Positions 24,566 through 34,638 of a DNA stretch of 64,000 nt are shown here, one piece after another. Source of the DNA: Sphingomonas pseudosanguinis. Its GTDB lineage: Bacteria > Pseudomonadota > Alphaproteobacteria > Sphingomonadales > Sphingomonadaceae. The stretch lies in the NCBI RefSeq assembly GCF_014196255.1, contig NZ_JACIDH010000008.1:62001-126000 (forward strand). The letters run 5' to 3'. Under the pieces are notes generated by a model. The model was given only the letters and a program-made list of their open reading frames with translations. It did no database searches and had not been told where the DNA came from. Both the position numbers and the translations under genes were made by a program. Numbering within the stretch: position 1 is the first letter of the stretch; each line of letters opens with the position of its first letter.

Positions 24566-26113
24566 CTACCCCATCGTGATGGCCGGCTCCCCCGCCGCGA
24601 CGGTCGCGGTGGCGAGCGTCACCACCGGCGCATCGCGTGTCGAGACGCTGCGCACCGCGTGGAAGCGCGTCTGCCAGGCATCGCGGCGCACCTCGCAGAT
24701 CGAATAGCCACGCCGGTCGGCGGTGTATTTCAGATAGGGGTTGTTCGCCATGATCCGGTCATTGCCCTTGCGGACATCGGCCCCGTCTCCGCCCGAGGAG
24801 ATGGAGGTGGTGACGAACTCCACCGCCTTGGCCGCGCCGTTGCCGCCTTGCGTCCGCAATTCGCCGGCGAAGGTCTGATGCTCGTCGCCGGTCAGCACCA
24901 CCGCGTTGCGACCGCTGAGCATCGCCAGCAACCGCTCGCGTGGGCCGTCATAGCCGCCCCAGCTGTCCATGTTGCGGATCGCCGCCGGCGCATCGTCGGT
25001 GCGGCGGTCGAGCGGCATGACCATCACCTGCTGCGCTATGGCGTTCCAGCGCGCGCCGCTTTTGGCGAGATTGGCCGCCAGCCATTTCTCCTGCGCATCG
25101 CCCATGACCTGCGCCGCCGGATCGCGTACCCCGGCGCAGACCGGCTTGAAGCCATCGTCGCAGGGCTGATCGCTACGGAAGCTGCGGGTATCGAGCAGAT
25201 GCAGGTCGAGCAGATTGCCGATCCGTGCCCGGCGATAGGCGGTCACCCCCGATGGCGTCGGCATCGCGGCACGCCGGACCGGCATATGCTCATACCAGGC
25301 CTGGAGCGCCATCGCGCGACGCAGCGCGAAATCCTCGGGCGGCGTGCCCTCCTGATCGATCAGGCCGACCCAGTTGTTCTCGACCTCATGATCGTCGAAG
25401 GTCGGGAACCATGCGGCGGCGGCGTGCGCGACCTGAAGGTCGGTATCCAGCTTGTACTGGGCATAGCGCCGGCGGTAATCGGCCAGGTCGAACAGCTTCT
25501 GCCCGACATGCTCGCGCACGAACCGGCGCGGCTGCCCGTCATAGCCGAACGCGAGCGGGGAATCGCGGCCCTCATAGATATAGTCGCCATAATGGAAGAC
25601 GAAGTCGGGCGCTTCCTCGGCCATGTGGCGATAGGCGGTGTACAGCCCGTCCTCATAGGCCTGGCACCCGACGACCGCGAAGCGGACCCGGTCCAGCGGC
25701 GCACCGGCGGGTGGCAAGGTCCGCGCCACGCCCCGCGCCGACCGTTCGCCACCGATCTGGAAGCGACACCAATAGGGTCGCGCCGGCTCCAGCCCGGTCA
25801 CCTCGACATGGACCGAATGAGCGAGTTCGGGACGGGCCAGCGCCGTGCCCTTCGCGACTACATCGCGCATCCCCTCGTCGCGCGCCACCTGCCAGTCGAC
25901 CGCGACCGGCGCCATCGGCATGCCGCCATGCTCGGCGAGCGGATCGGGGGCGAGCCGCGTCCAGATCACGAAGCCGTCCGCCGAAGGATCACCCGCCGCG
26001 ATCCCCAGCCGGAATGGATAGGCGGCGAATAGCTGCTGCGCGTGCAGGACGGCCGGTGCGGCCCCGAGCAGTACCGCACTGCCAAGCAGATGACGTCGGG
26101 TGAACAGGGTCAT
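24566..26113 (-). CDS. phoD: PhoD-family alkaline phosphatase/phosphodiesterase
   Basis: Tat-exported metallophosphatase of 515 residues. The signal TRRHLLGSAVLLGAAPAVLHA has the twin Arg. The N-terminal PhoD_N beta domain (FRLGIAAGDPSADGFVIWTRL) is followed by the metal centre: VVGCQAYEDG, FHYGDYIYEGR, TFDDHEVENNW, and the late VLTGDEHQTF. Such enzymes need Ca2+ and Fe3+ and release phosphate from phosphodiesters and monoesters. It is divergent from the marR gene; the 188-bp space between them carries the MarR-type palindrome and two TGTCAT-like repeats that could be a degenerate Pho box. Alternative start 26179 rejected because it precedes the Tat motif by 30 residues. Confidence 0.92.
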   Translation of the reverse strand: MTLFTRRHLLGSAVLLGAAPAVLHAQQLFAAYPFRLGIAAGDPSADGFVIWTRLAPDPLAEHGGMPMAPVAVDWQVARDEGMRDVVAKGTALARPELAHSVHVEVTGLEPARPYWCRFQIGGERSARGVARTLPPAGAPLDRVRFAVVGCQAYEDGLYTAYRHMAEEAPDFVFHYGDYIYEGRDSPLAFGYDGQPRRFVREHVGQKLFDLADYRRRYAQYKLDTDLQVAHAAAAWFPTFDDHEVENNWVGLIDQEGTPPEDFALRRAMALQAWYEHMPVRRAAMPTPSGVTAYRRARIGNLLDLHLLDTRSFRSDQPCDDGFKPVCAGVRDPAAQVMGDAQEKWLAANLAKSGARWNAIAQQVMVMPLDRRTDDAPAAIRNMDSWGGYDGPRERLLAMLSGRNAVVLTGDEHQTFAGELRTQGGNGAAKAVEFVTTSISSGGDGADVRKGNDRIMANNPYLKYTADRRGYSICEVRRDAWQTRFHAVRSVSTRDAPVVTLATATVAAGEPAITMG

Positions 26114-26270
26114 GCCGTGGCTCCGAACAGGCGACGATGGCAAGCGCTGGGAGGGCACATGAGGGGATACTCCGACCAAAAGCCAGGCAAATACAGGATA
26201 TGATGTTACACGCGCATGACAGGCCGCGTTCGCGTCATGACAAATGCGTCATCCTGCCATGGGATGTTGA

Positions 26271-26297
26271 CTGCCTAGGCAATCATTGCCAAGGCAG
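26271..26297. promoter_or_regulatory. 27-bp palindromic operator before marR
   Basis: Inverted repeat with arms CTGCCTAGGCAAT and ATTGCCAAGGCAG around a central C (26284), only one non-complementary pair. It ends 4 bp before the marR ATG, overlapping the ribosome-binding region, and a TTGACT hexamer overlaps its left edge (26268-26273). This is a strong candidate for autoregulation by the MarR protein and control of the downstream efflux genes. Confidence 0.75.
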
Positions 26298-26301
26298 CGA
26301 T

Positions 26302-26754
26302 ATGGTGACGCAGCAACCCGACTCCTATGACCCCGAACGCTCGGTCGGCTATCTGACCAAGCGTGTGTTCCAGCTCGCCCGGATCGGCATGGAGCCGATC
26401 TTCGAGCATGAGGAAGTCACGCACGTCCAATGGACCGCGCTGATGGCGCTTCTCTACGATCTGGCGGGGACGGCGGCGGAATTGTCGCGTCATCTGTGTC
26501 ACGACACTGGTGCCACCACCCGGATCGTCGACACGCTGGAGGAGCACGGCCTGATCGCGCGGAGCCGCTGCACCGAGGATCGCCGCGTCGTGCGGCTGAG
26601 CCTGACCGACGAAGGGCGCGCAGTCGCGCATCGCTGCAAGGAGAAGGTCGTGGCGCAATGGGATGTGTGGCTGTCCGACTGGGCACCCGAGGATGTCGAG
26701 CAGATGGTCGATTATCTTCTGCGACTGCGTAACAAGCTGGAGACGGTGGCATGA
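26302..26754 (+). CDS. MarR-family transcriptional regulator
   Basis: Winged-helix repressor of 150 residues, typical length for the family. DNA-binding region: TAAELSRHLCHDTGATTRIVDTLEEHGLI (read in two parts) followed by the wing RSRCTEDRRVVRLSLTDEGR. First gene of an operon with nodT-, emrA- and emrB-like genes, its stop overlapping the next ATG (ATGA). As in emrRAB systems, it likely represses the pump until a toxic ligand binds. ATG 26302 sits just after the palindrome; the longer frame start at 26137 would place coding sequence through the operator. Confidence 0.9.
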   Translation: MVTQQPDSYDPERSVGYLTKRVFQLARIGMEPIFEHEEVTHVQWTALMALLYDLAGTAAELSRHLCHDTGATTRIVDTLEEHGLIARSRCTEDRRVVRLSLTDEGRAVAHRCKEKVVAQWDVWLSDWAPEDVEQMVDYLLRLRNKLETVA

Positions 26755-28160
26755 AGCGCTTCGCCCTCGCCATCGGCCTGTTGCTGGCCGGCTGTTCCGC
26801 GCCACAGACGCACCCCGCCGTCGCACCGATCGCCCCGGATCGGCTGGGCTTGGGCCTGGGCGATGCGCAGGCGCCGCTCGTCGCGGCCGACTGGTGGCGT
26901 GGTCTGGGCGATGCGCAGCTCGACCGGATCATGGCCGACGCGCTGTCGGGCAACCCCTCACTCGACATCGCGCTCGCCCGCTTGCGGCAGGCGGAATCGG
27001 TGCTGGCCAGCCGCCGTGCGGACAATGGCCCCGACGTCTCGCTGAACGCGCAGGAGCAATATAGCCGGATCTCGGGCCGCTACACGATCCCGCCACCCTT
27101 TGCCGGCACGACCCAGTGGCTGGGCCAGGCGCAGGCCAATCTGAACTGGACGATCGACCTGTTCGGGCGACAGGCCACCGCGATCGGCGCCGCGCGCGCC
27201 TCGACCCGCGCCGCCGCGCTCGACGTGACGGCGGCGCGGCTCGCCATCGCCAGCGCGGTAGCGCAGACCTATGTCGAGCTGGCCCGCGCCGAGCAGCAGG
27301 CGGCCATCGCGCGCAGCACCATCGCAACGCGCAGCAATTCGCTGACGCTGATCCAGGCGCGCATCCGCAACAATCTGGCCAGCCAGCTGGACGCCACCGG
27401 TGCCCGGACGCTGCTCGCCCAGGCGCAGGTCGCGCTGGCGCGGGCGGAGGCGCAGACGGCCCTGTCGCGCAATGCATTGGCGGCACTGGCGGGACGCGGG
27501 CTGGACTATCCCGCCACCATCACGCCGACGCGGCTGGGCTTCGATACCGCGCTGCCCATGCCGGCGGCCGTGCCCGCCGATCTCCTCTCGCGCCGGCCCG
27601 ACATCGCCGCCGCGCTCGCCCGGATCGAGGCGGCGAGTGCGGGCCAGGAGGTGGCGCGCAAGGCGTTCCTGCCCAACGTCAATTTGATGGCGCTGGCCGG
27701 TTTCCAGGCGGTGGGCCTGGGCAATCTGTTCACCACCGATGCCGCCACGGCGGGCGTCGGGCCGGCCATCCATCTGCCGATCTTCGACGGCGGACGGCTG
27801 CGCGCCGGGCTGGCGGGCGCGACCGCCGCGCTCGATCTGGCGACCGCCGACTATAACAACCGCGTCGTCGGCGCGGTGCGCGAAGCCGCCGATGCGGTGA
27901 CGCGCAGCCGGACCATCGCCACCGAGCGGACACGACAGCGCGAGGTGGTACGCGGGTTGGCCGAGACCCGCCGCCTGAACGCCATTCGCGTGTCGACCGG
28001 GCTGCAATCGCAGCTCGGGCTGATCGATCCCGACATCCGCCAGCTCGAAGCGCAGCAGGCCGACATCAATCTCGCCGCCGACGCGGTCCAGGCGCGCATC
28101 GCGCTGGCCGTCGCGCTGGGCGGCGGTTTCTCCTCTTCCTCGCAAGGTATCACGCAATGA
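26751..28160 (+). CDS. NodT-family outer membrane efflux lipoprotein
   Basis: TolC-like outer-membrane channel of the tripartite pump, 469 residues. Lipobox LLLAGCS at residues ~11-17 marks a lipoprotein. NodT marks are visible: WWRGLGDAQLDRI, NPSLDIALARLRQAE, ANLNWTIDLFGRQ, ARTLLAQAQ, and the PADLLSRRPDIAAALARIEAA block that is highly conserved in the family, repeated as two OEP halves. Overlaps marR (ATGA) and the emrA-like gene. Works with the adjacent membrane fusion protein and DHA2 transporter. Confidence 0.92.
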   Translation: MKRFALAIGLLLAGCSAPQTHPAVAPIAPDRLGLGLGDAQAPLVAADWWRGLGDAQLDRIMADALSGNPSLDIALARLRQAESVLASRRADNGPDVSLNAQEQYSRISGRYTIPPPFAGTTQWLGQAQANLNWTIDLFGRQATAIGAARASTRAAALDVTAARLAIASAVAQTYVELARAEQQAAIARSTIATRSNSLTLIQARIRNNLASQLDATGARTLLAQAQVALARAEAQTALSRNALAALAGRGLDYPATITPTRLGFDTALPMPAAVPADLLSRRPDIAAALARIEAASAGQEVARKAFLPNVNLMALAGFQAVGLGNLFTTDAATAGVGPAIHLPIFDGGRLRAGLAGATAALDLATADYNNRVVGAVREAADAVTRSRTIATERTRQREVVRGLAETRRLNAIRVSTGLQSQLGLIDPDIRQLEAQQADINLAADAVQARIALAVALGGGFSSSSQGITQ

Positions 28161-29344
28161 GCGACACCGAAGCCGCCCCCTCCACCGCACCGGCCGCCCC
28201 CACGACCCAGGCCCCGACCGGCGGCAAGCCCAAGGCGCGCCGCCTGGGCCTGACCATCCTGGTGGTGGTCGTCGTGCTGATCGCGGTCGTGTGGGCGGTG
28301 TTCCACTTCCTGCTCGCCAAGCCCGAGGAAGAGACCGACGACGCCTATGTCGCGGGCGACGTGGTGTCGATCACCGCGCGCGATCCGGGCACGGTGCTGG
28401 CCATCCACGCCGACAATACCCAGACGGTGAAGGCCGGTGCGCCGCTGATCGACCTCGATCCGGCCACCGCCGATGTCGGGTTGGCCTCGGCCGCCGCACA
28501 GCTGGCACAGGCGGTGCGCGCGACCCGCGCCGACTTCACCAAGGTCAACCAGAGCGGCGCGGCGATCGTGCAGGCGCAGGCCGAGCTGGCCCGCGCCCAG
28601 TCCGACTATGCCCGCCGCCGGGGCGCCGCCGCCGAGGGCGCGGTATCGGGCGAGGAACTGTCGCACGCCGCCGATGCGGTGAAGGTCGCCACCGCCAATC
28701 TGAACCTCGCCCGTGCGCAGGCCGCCCAGGCCAGGACCGCCGTGCAGGGGACCCAGGTCGGCACCAACCCCGCCGTGATGGCCGCCATCGCCGCCTATCG
28801 CCGCGCCGCGATCACTCGCAACCATATGCACATCATCGCGCCCATCGACGGCGTGGTCGCGCAGCGGACGGTGCAGGTCGGCCAGCAGGTCGCCGCCGGC
28901 ACCCCGCTGATGGCGGTGGTGCCGCTCGACCGGCTGTGGGTCGACGCCAATTTCCGCGAGACGCAGTTGAAGGACCTGCGCATCGGCCAGCCCGCGACCA
29001 TCGTCGCCGACATGTATGGCGGTAAGATCGTCTATCACGGCAAGGTCATCGGCCTGGGCGCGGGCAGCGGCAACGCCTTCGCGCTGCTGCCCCCGCAGAA
29101 CGCCAGCGGCAACTGGATCAAGATCGTCCAGCGCGTGCCGGTACGCATCGGCCTGAACGTCAACGAGCTGCGCCAGAACCCGCTGCGCGTCGGCCTGTCC
29201 GCGACCGTCACGGTCGACACCGCCGATCAGCGCGGCCCGCGTATCGGCTCGGCGGCGACCCAGGCCTATCGCACCCCCGCCACCGATGCGAACGACCCGG
29301 CGGTCGAGGTCCGGATCGCGCAGATCATCGCGGCCAATCGCTGA
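28157..29344 (+). CDS. emrA: HlyD/EmrA-family membrane fusion protein
   Basis: Periplasmic adaptor linking the inner-membrane transporter to the outer-membrane channel, 395 residues. Ala/Pro/Thr-rich cytoplasmic N-terminus, one transmembrane helix (LGLTILVVVVVLIAVVWAVF), then the lipoyl half-motif with EETDDAYVAGDVVSITARDPG, a coiled-coil hairpin rich in Ala/Gln, and the second lipoyl half (IIAPIDGVVAQRTVQVGQQV) with PLDRLWVDANFRETQL, all hallmarks of EmrA. Overlaps its neighbours on both sides. Confidence 0.92.
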   Translation: MSDTEAAPSTAPAAPTTQAPTGGKPKARRLGLTILVVVVVLIAVVWAVFHFLLAKPEEETDDAYVAGDVVSITARDPGTVLAIHADNTQTVKAGAPLIDLDPATADVGLASAAAQLAQAVRATRADFTKVNQSGAAIVQAQAELARAQSDYARRRGAAAEGAVSGEELSHAADAVKVATANLNLARAQAAQARTAVQGTQVGTNPAVMAAIAAYRRAAITRNHMHIIAPIDGVVAQRTVQVGQQVAAGTPLMAVVPLDRLWVDANFRETQLKDLRIGQPATIVADMYGGKIVYHGKVIGLGAGSGNAFALLPPQNASGNWIKIVQRVPVRIGLNVNELRQNPLRVGLSATVTVDTADQRGPRIGSAATQAYRTPATDANDPAVEVRIAQIIAANR

Positions 29345-30900
29345 TGGCCGGCGCCCCTTCCCAGGGCGCGGGGGCGGGCCCGGCGCCGCTGACAGGCCCG
29401 GCGCTGGCGCTCGTCGCCTTCGCGCTGGCGCTGGGCACCTTCATGCAGGTGCTCGATTCGACCATCGCCAATGTCTCGCTGCCGACCATCGCGGGCAATC
29501 TGGGCGTCAGTTCGGACAATTCGACCTGGGTCGTCACCGCCTTCGCCGTCGCGAACGGCGTGGCGGTGCCGCTGACCGGCTGGTTGATGGGCAAGTTCGG
29601 CGTGGTGCGCACCTTCTGCGTCTCGGTCCTGCTGTTCACCATCGCCTCCTTCCTGTGCGGCATCGCGTGGAACCTGTCCTCGCTGATCGGCTTTCGCGTG
29701 CTGCAGGGTGCGGTGTCGGGGCCGATGATCCCGGGCAGCCAGGCACTGCTGATCTCGATCTTCCCGCCGCAGAAGCGATCGACCGCGCTCGGCATCTGGT
29801 CGATGACCACGCTCGTCGCGCCGATCATGGGGCCGATTTTGGGCGGCTATATTTCCGACAATTATCACTGGAGCTGGATCTTCCTGATCAACGTGCCGGT
29901 CGGCCTGTTCTGTGCGGGCGTGTGCTGGCGCGGGCTGTCCGCTCGCGAAACGCCGACCCGCAACCTGCCGATCGACAAGGTCGGCCTCATCATGCTGGTC
30001 GTCTGGGTCGGTGCGCTGCAAATGATGCTCGACCTGGGCAAGAATGACGACTGGTTCCATTCGACCCGTATCGTCGTCATGACGATCATCGCGGTCGTCG
30101 GCTTCATCGCCTGGCTGATCTGGGAGCTGACCGACGCCAATCCGGCGGTCGACCTGTCGCTGTTCAAAGGGCGGAACTTCGCCATCGGCACGCTGGCCTT
30201 TTGCCTGGGCTACGCAGTGTTCTTCGCCAACACGCTGCTATTGCCGCTCTGGCTCCAGACGCAGCTGGGCTATACGGCGACCTGGGCGGGGCTTGTCGCC
30301 GCGCCCAGCGGCGCGGTCGCGGTGGTGCTGACGCCCTTCGTCGCGCGGCTGTCGGGCAAGGTCGATGCGCGGATCATGGCGACGATCGCCTTCGCCGCAT
30401 TCGGCCTGTCCTATTGGATGCGCTCGGGCCTCAATACCCAGGCGAGCTTCGGCGACTTCGTCCTGCCGCTGATGGTGCAGGGTATCGCGATGAGCACTTT
30501 CTTCCTGGCGATGCTGACCATCGCGCTGGACGGTGTGCCGCAGGCGCGTATCCCCTCGGCGACCGGTATCTCGAACTTCGCGCGGATCACGGCGGGCAGC
30601 TTCGCCGCCTCGCTGACCACGACCATGTGGGACCGGCGCGAGGCGCTGCACCAGGCGCATCTGGCCGAGGCGATCGGGCAGAACCCGGTCTGGCAGATGG
30701 CGCGGATGGGGCTGAACCATCTCGGGCTGACCGATACCCAGGCCGCCGCCGCCGTCACGCGCCAGATGGTGGGCCAGGCCTATCTGCTCGCCTCGACCGA
30801 CATCTTCTATGTCTCGGCCTGGCTGTGCATCGTGCTGGCGGCACTGACATGGTTCACCCGGCGACCCAAGCCGCATGACGGCCCGATCGCGGCGGACTAG
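29344..30900 (+). CDS. emrB: DHA2-family (EmrB/QacA) drug efflux MFS transporter
   Basis: Proton-driven multidrug exporter, 518 residues, 14 predicted transmembrane helices. Motifs: LDSTIANVSLPTIAGNLG (motif D1), WVVTAFAVANGVAVPLTGWL, RVLQGAVSGPMIPGSQALL (motif C-like region in helix 5 neighbourhood) and a WSWIFLINVPVG block. ATG overlaps the emrA stop by one base. Last gene of the marR-nodT-emrA-emrB operon; a palindromic repeat follows and may stabilise the transcript end. Confidence 0.93.
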   Translation: MAGAPSQGAGAGPAPLTGPALALVAFALALGTFMQVLDSTIANVSLPTIAGNLGVSSDNSTWVVTAFAVANGVAVPLTGWLMGKFGVVRTFCVSVLLFTIASFLCGIAWNLSSLIGFRVLQGAVSGPMIPGSQALLISIFPPQKRSTALGIWSMTTLVAPIMGPILGGYISDNYHWSWIFLINVPVGLFCAGVCWRGLSARETPTRNLPIDKVGLIMLVVWVGALQMMLDLGKNDDWFHSTRIVVMTIIAVVGFIAWLIWELTDANPAVDLSLFKGRNFAIGTLAFCLGYAVFFANTLLLPLWLQTQLGYTATWAGLVAAPSGAVAVVLTPFVARLSGKVDARIMATIAFAAFGLSYWMRSGLNTQASFGDFVLPLMVQGIAMSTFFLAMLTIALDGVPQARIPSATGISNFARITAGSFAASLTTTMWDRREALHQAHLAEAIGQNPVWQMARMGLNHLGLTDTQAAAAVTRQMVGQAYLLASTDIFYVSAWLCIVLAALTWFTRRPKPHDGPIAAD

Positions 30901-30901
30901 A

Positions 30902-31021
30902 TTATTCCTCCCCTGCAAGGGGAGGTGGCAGTCCGCAGGACTGACGGAGGGGTGTCACCGCTGCTGGTGACACCCCTCCACCATGCTCCGCATGGTCCCC
31001 ACCCCCTTGCAGGGGAGGAAT
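30902..31021. repeat. Palindromic intergenic repeat, family A, copy 1
   Basis: About 120 bp bounded by inverted ends (ATTCCTCCCCTGCAAGGGGA and its complement), containing two further stems: GGAGGGGTGTCACC with GGTGACACCCCTCC, and CATGCTCCGCATG. The related copy at 54593-54718 is in inverted orientation; shorter-related copies are at 43498-43636 and 51711-51836. All share a GGTGGAGGGG / CCCCTCCACC core. Confidence 0.85.
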
Positions 31022-31070
31022 GCATTGCCCTTAGCCGTCAGCTTGCTACGCTCCCCCAAAAGGGAGAGGG

Positions 31071-31868
31071 ATGATGCTGAAAACGCTGATGATGATCGCG
31101 CTGGTCGCGGCGGTACAGGCACTCTCCGACCCACATCTGCCCACAAAGGTCGTCGACACTGTCGCCCCCACCCTGCCCGCCGGCATCGCGCACGGCGTGC
31201 TGATCGTCTCCAAGACCAATGGCTGGCGGCATTTCGAGCATATCCCGCATTCCAACGCGGTCCTGGCCGACATCGCCAAGCGGCTGGGCCGCGCGAGCTA
31301 CACCACTGAGAATGCGGCGGTCTTCAACGACGACCAGTTGCGTCATTTCTCGGTGGTGGTGCTGAACAGCGCCAGCGGCGACTTCCTGACGCCCGAACAG
31401 CAAGCCGCCTTCTCGCGCTTCGTCGCGCGCGGCGGCGGTGTCGTGGCGCTCCATTCCGCCGGGGACGATAGCCACAAGACGCCGTGGTACGCCGATACGA
31501 TCATCGGTACGACCTTCATCGGCCACCCCAATGGCCCCGATCATATCCAGACCGCACAGGTGACCGCGACGCAACCGCGCCATCCGATCCTGGCGGGCGT
31601 CACCTTGCCCTGGGTCGCACGCGACGAATGGTACAGCTTCGACCGCGACCCCGCCGCGCAAGGCATGACCGTGCTCGCCCAGGTGGACGAGGCCAGCTAT
31701 CGCCCCGGCGAAAAGCTCCGCATGGGCGCGCACCACCCGGTCATGTGGATCAATCCGCGCACCAAAGGCCGGGTCTTCTACTCCGCACTGGGGCATGAGC
31801 CGCAGCTGTACGACGATCCGTCCTATCGCCACATCCTGACCAACGCGATCCGCTGGGCGGCGCGCTGA
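31071..31868 (+). CDS. Secreted ThuA-domain protein
   Basis: Glutamine-amidotransferase-like ThuA protein of 265 residues. It has a short signal sequence (MMIALVAAVQALS) and then the ThuA core: GVLIVSKTNGWRHFEHIP, HFSVVVLNSASGDFLTPEQ, FVARGGGVVALHSAGD, a conserved GTTFIGHP and the final MGAHHPVMWINPRTKGRVFYSALGHE. ThuA domains occur in trehalose/disaccharide utilisation and in secreted proteins of unknown activity; no catalytic assignment is justified. The GGGAGAGGG ribosome site precedes two adjacent ATGs (31071, 31074). Confidence 0.88.
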   Translation: MMLKTLMMIALVAAVQALSDPHLPTKVVDTVAPTLPAGIAHGVLIVSKTNGWRHFEHIPHSNAVLADIAKRLGRASYTTENAAVFNDDQLRHFSVVVLNSASGDFLTPEQQAAFSRFVARGGGVVALHSAGDDSHKTPWYADTIIGTTFIGHPNGPDHIQTAQVTATQPRHPILAGVTLPWVARDEWYSFDRDPAAQGMTVLAQVDEASYRPGEKLRMGAHHPVMWINPRTKGRVFYSALGHEPQLYDDPSYRHILTNAIRWAAR

Positions 31869-31877
31869 TCGGCGGGG

Positions 31878-33215
<1,338 letters not shown>

Positions 33216-33361
33216 GCTGACCGCGGCGACGCTGTCCTCGGCTCGTGATGGCGTGGCGGCGGGAATGGCGGGCAGGGTCAAGATCGTTCCAATTGTTACG
33301 AGTTGGCCCGACATAACCCATGCCCATCCGACTGGCCACCCGTTACCGCCCGCCCGGCGGT

Positions 33362-33676
33362 TCAGGCGAGCGGCGCGAGGATCGCGAAGGACTCCTTGTC
33401 GAGCGGCTCATGGAACTGGCACCCCGCCGCGAAGTCGGTCGCCCAGACGACACGGGCGATCACCTGCCCGATCTTGGGCAGACGCAGGCCGATCGTCATA
33501 CCGCATTGCAGCTCGGTATAGGTTTCGAGCCGTGCGCCATGGGCGGAAATGTCCAGCACCTTGCACAGCGCGCGCGCCATGCCGTCGCTTTCATATTCGG
33601 TCTCGACCGCCACCGCCGCACGCTTCGACCGGCGGCGGCTGGGAGGTTGCAAGGGTTCGAATTCAGCGGCGAACAT
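33362..33676 (-). CDS. PilZ-domain protein
   Basis: Single PilZ domain of 104 residues, predicted c-di-GMP receptor. It carries an Arg-rich RRRSKRAAV segment (RxxxR position) at residues ~14-22 and the second motif DISAHGARL (DxSxxG) about 30 residues later, the spacing expected for ligand binding. No additional effector domain. It stands alone between sdaA and rpmE on the minus strand. Possible targets (motility, exopolysaccharide, biofilm) cannot be told from context. Confidence 0.88.
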   Translation of the reverse strand: MFAAEFEPLQPPSRRRSKRAAVAVETEYESDGMARALCKVLDISAHGARLETYTELQCGMTIGLRLPKIGQVIARVVWATDFAAGCQFHEPLDKESFAILAPLA

Positions 33677-33742
33677 GGCTCGAAGCTAAAGCAGGCTGGT
33701 TAACACATCGCAAAGGAATTTTGCCGCCACAGCGCCTTACGC

Positions 33743-33780
33743 AAAAAAAGCCCGGCGCTCCGCGAGGAAGCACCGGGCCT
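33743..33780. terminator. Intrinsic terminator of rpmE
   Basis: GCCCGG-C-GCT (33750-33759) pairs with AGC-A-CCGGGC (up to 33778); on the minus strand the hairpin is followed by seven T (33749-33743), directly after rpmE. Confidence 0.9.
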
Positions 33781-33812
33781 TTGTCCAGCGACGCCGAATG
33801 GCGTGCGGGCGA

Positions 33813-34043
33813 TTACTTGCGGAGCGTGAGACCGCCACCGAAACGCTTGTTGAAGCGCGCGACCTGACCGCCGGTGTCGAGCATCTGGCCACGGCCGCCG
33901 GTCCAGGCCGGGTGCGCCAGCGGATCGATGTCGAGCTGCATCGTGTCGCCTTCCTTGCCCCAGGTGGAGCGGGTTTCGAACACGGTGCCGTCGGTCATCT
34001 GCACCTTGATCATGTGATAGTCGGGATGCGTGTCGGTCTTCAT
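33813..34043 (-). CDS. rpmE: 50S ribosomal protein L31
   Basis: Large-subunit protein L31, 76 residues: [19 protein letters not shown], followed by [20 protein letters not shown] and KRFGG. It lacks the zinc-binding cysteines of the C+ form, as is usual for alphaproteobacterial L31. Monocistronic with its own terminator; 94 bp upstream lies the stop of fabZ on the same strand. Confidence 0.97.
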   Translation of the reverse strand: MKTDTHPDYHMIKVQMTDGTVFETRSTWGKEGDTMQLDIDPLAHPAWTGGRGQMLDTGGQVARFNKRFGGGLTLRK

Positions 34044-34137
34044 GATATTGCTCCGGAAATGGCTGGTTCCGACCAGCCTGAAAGCGGGAAGCGCGGCCCA
34101 TAGCGGACCGCGCTCCGTTAGTCAAAACCGCGACCGC

Positions 34138-34629
34138 TTACACCTCGGCGGCGGGCGGGTCGGCGATCATCGCGGTAAAATGGGCTTCCGCCACGACCAC
34201 GCCGTCGATCTTGGCCACGCCGGCGAACTTGCAGACGCGGGTCCGCTTCGACACGAACTCGACCTCCAGATGGAGGAGGACGCCGGGTTCGACGGGCTTG
34301 CGGAACTTCACGCCGTCGATCGACATGAAGTAGACGAGTTTGCCCGAGTTCGCGAGGCCCAGGCTTTCCACGCCCAGGACGCCGGCGGCCTGCGCCAACG
34401 CCTCGACGATCAACACGCCCGGCATGATCGGACGGCCGGGATAATGGCCCTGGAAAAAGGCCTCGTTGATCGTCACCGCCTTCACCGCGCGGATCGACGT
34501 GTCGAGGATCAGCTCCTCGACACGATCGACCAGCAGCATCGGGTAACGATGCGGGATCGCCGCCATGACCCGGGTAACGTCCATCGGGCCGATGACGGTC
34601 TTCACCCCGTCCGTCGTTGCGTCAGTCAT
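34138..34629 (-). CDS. fabZ: 3-hydroxyacyl-[acyl-carrier-protein] dehydratase FabZ
   Basis: Hot-dog-fold dehydratase of fatty acid elongation, 163 residues. The catalytic region [20 protein letters not shown] contains the active-site His (GHYPGRP) and is followed by the Glu-bearing helix EALAQAAG. N-terminal [20 protein letters not shown] is typical. It follows skp closely (9 bp). The usual genes between skp and fabZ (lpxD) and after it (lpxA, lpxB) are absent here. Confidence 0.96.
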   Translation of the reverse strand: MTDATTDGVKTVIGPMDVTRVMAAIPHRYPMLLVDRVEELILDTSIRAVKAVTINEAFFQGHYPGRPIMPGVLIVEALAQAAGVLGVESLGLANSGKLVYFMSIDGVKFRKPVEPGVLLHLEVEFVSKRTRVCKFAGVAKIDGVVVAEAHFTAMIADPPAAEV

Positions 34630-34638
34630 CGGCGGAGA

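Noticed and set aside
30901..31070. CRISPR array
   Set aside because: The repeats here and at 43498, 51711 and 54593 are internally palindromic single elements, not regularly spaced direct repeats with unique spacers.
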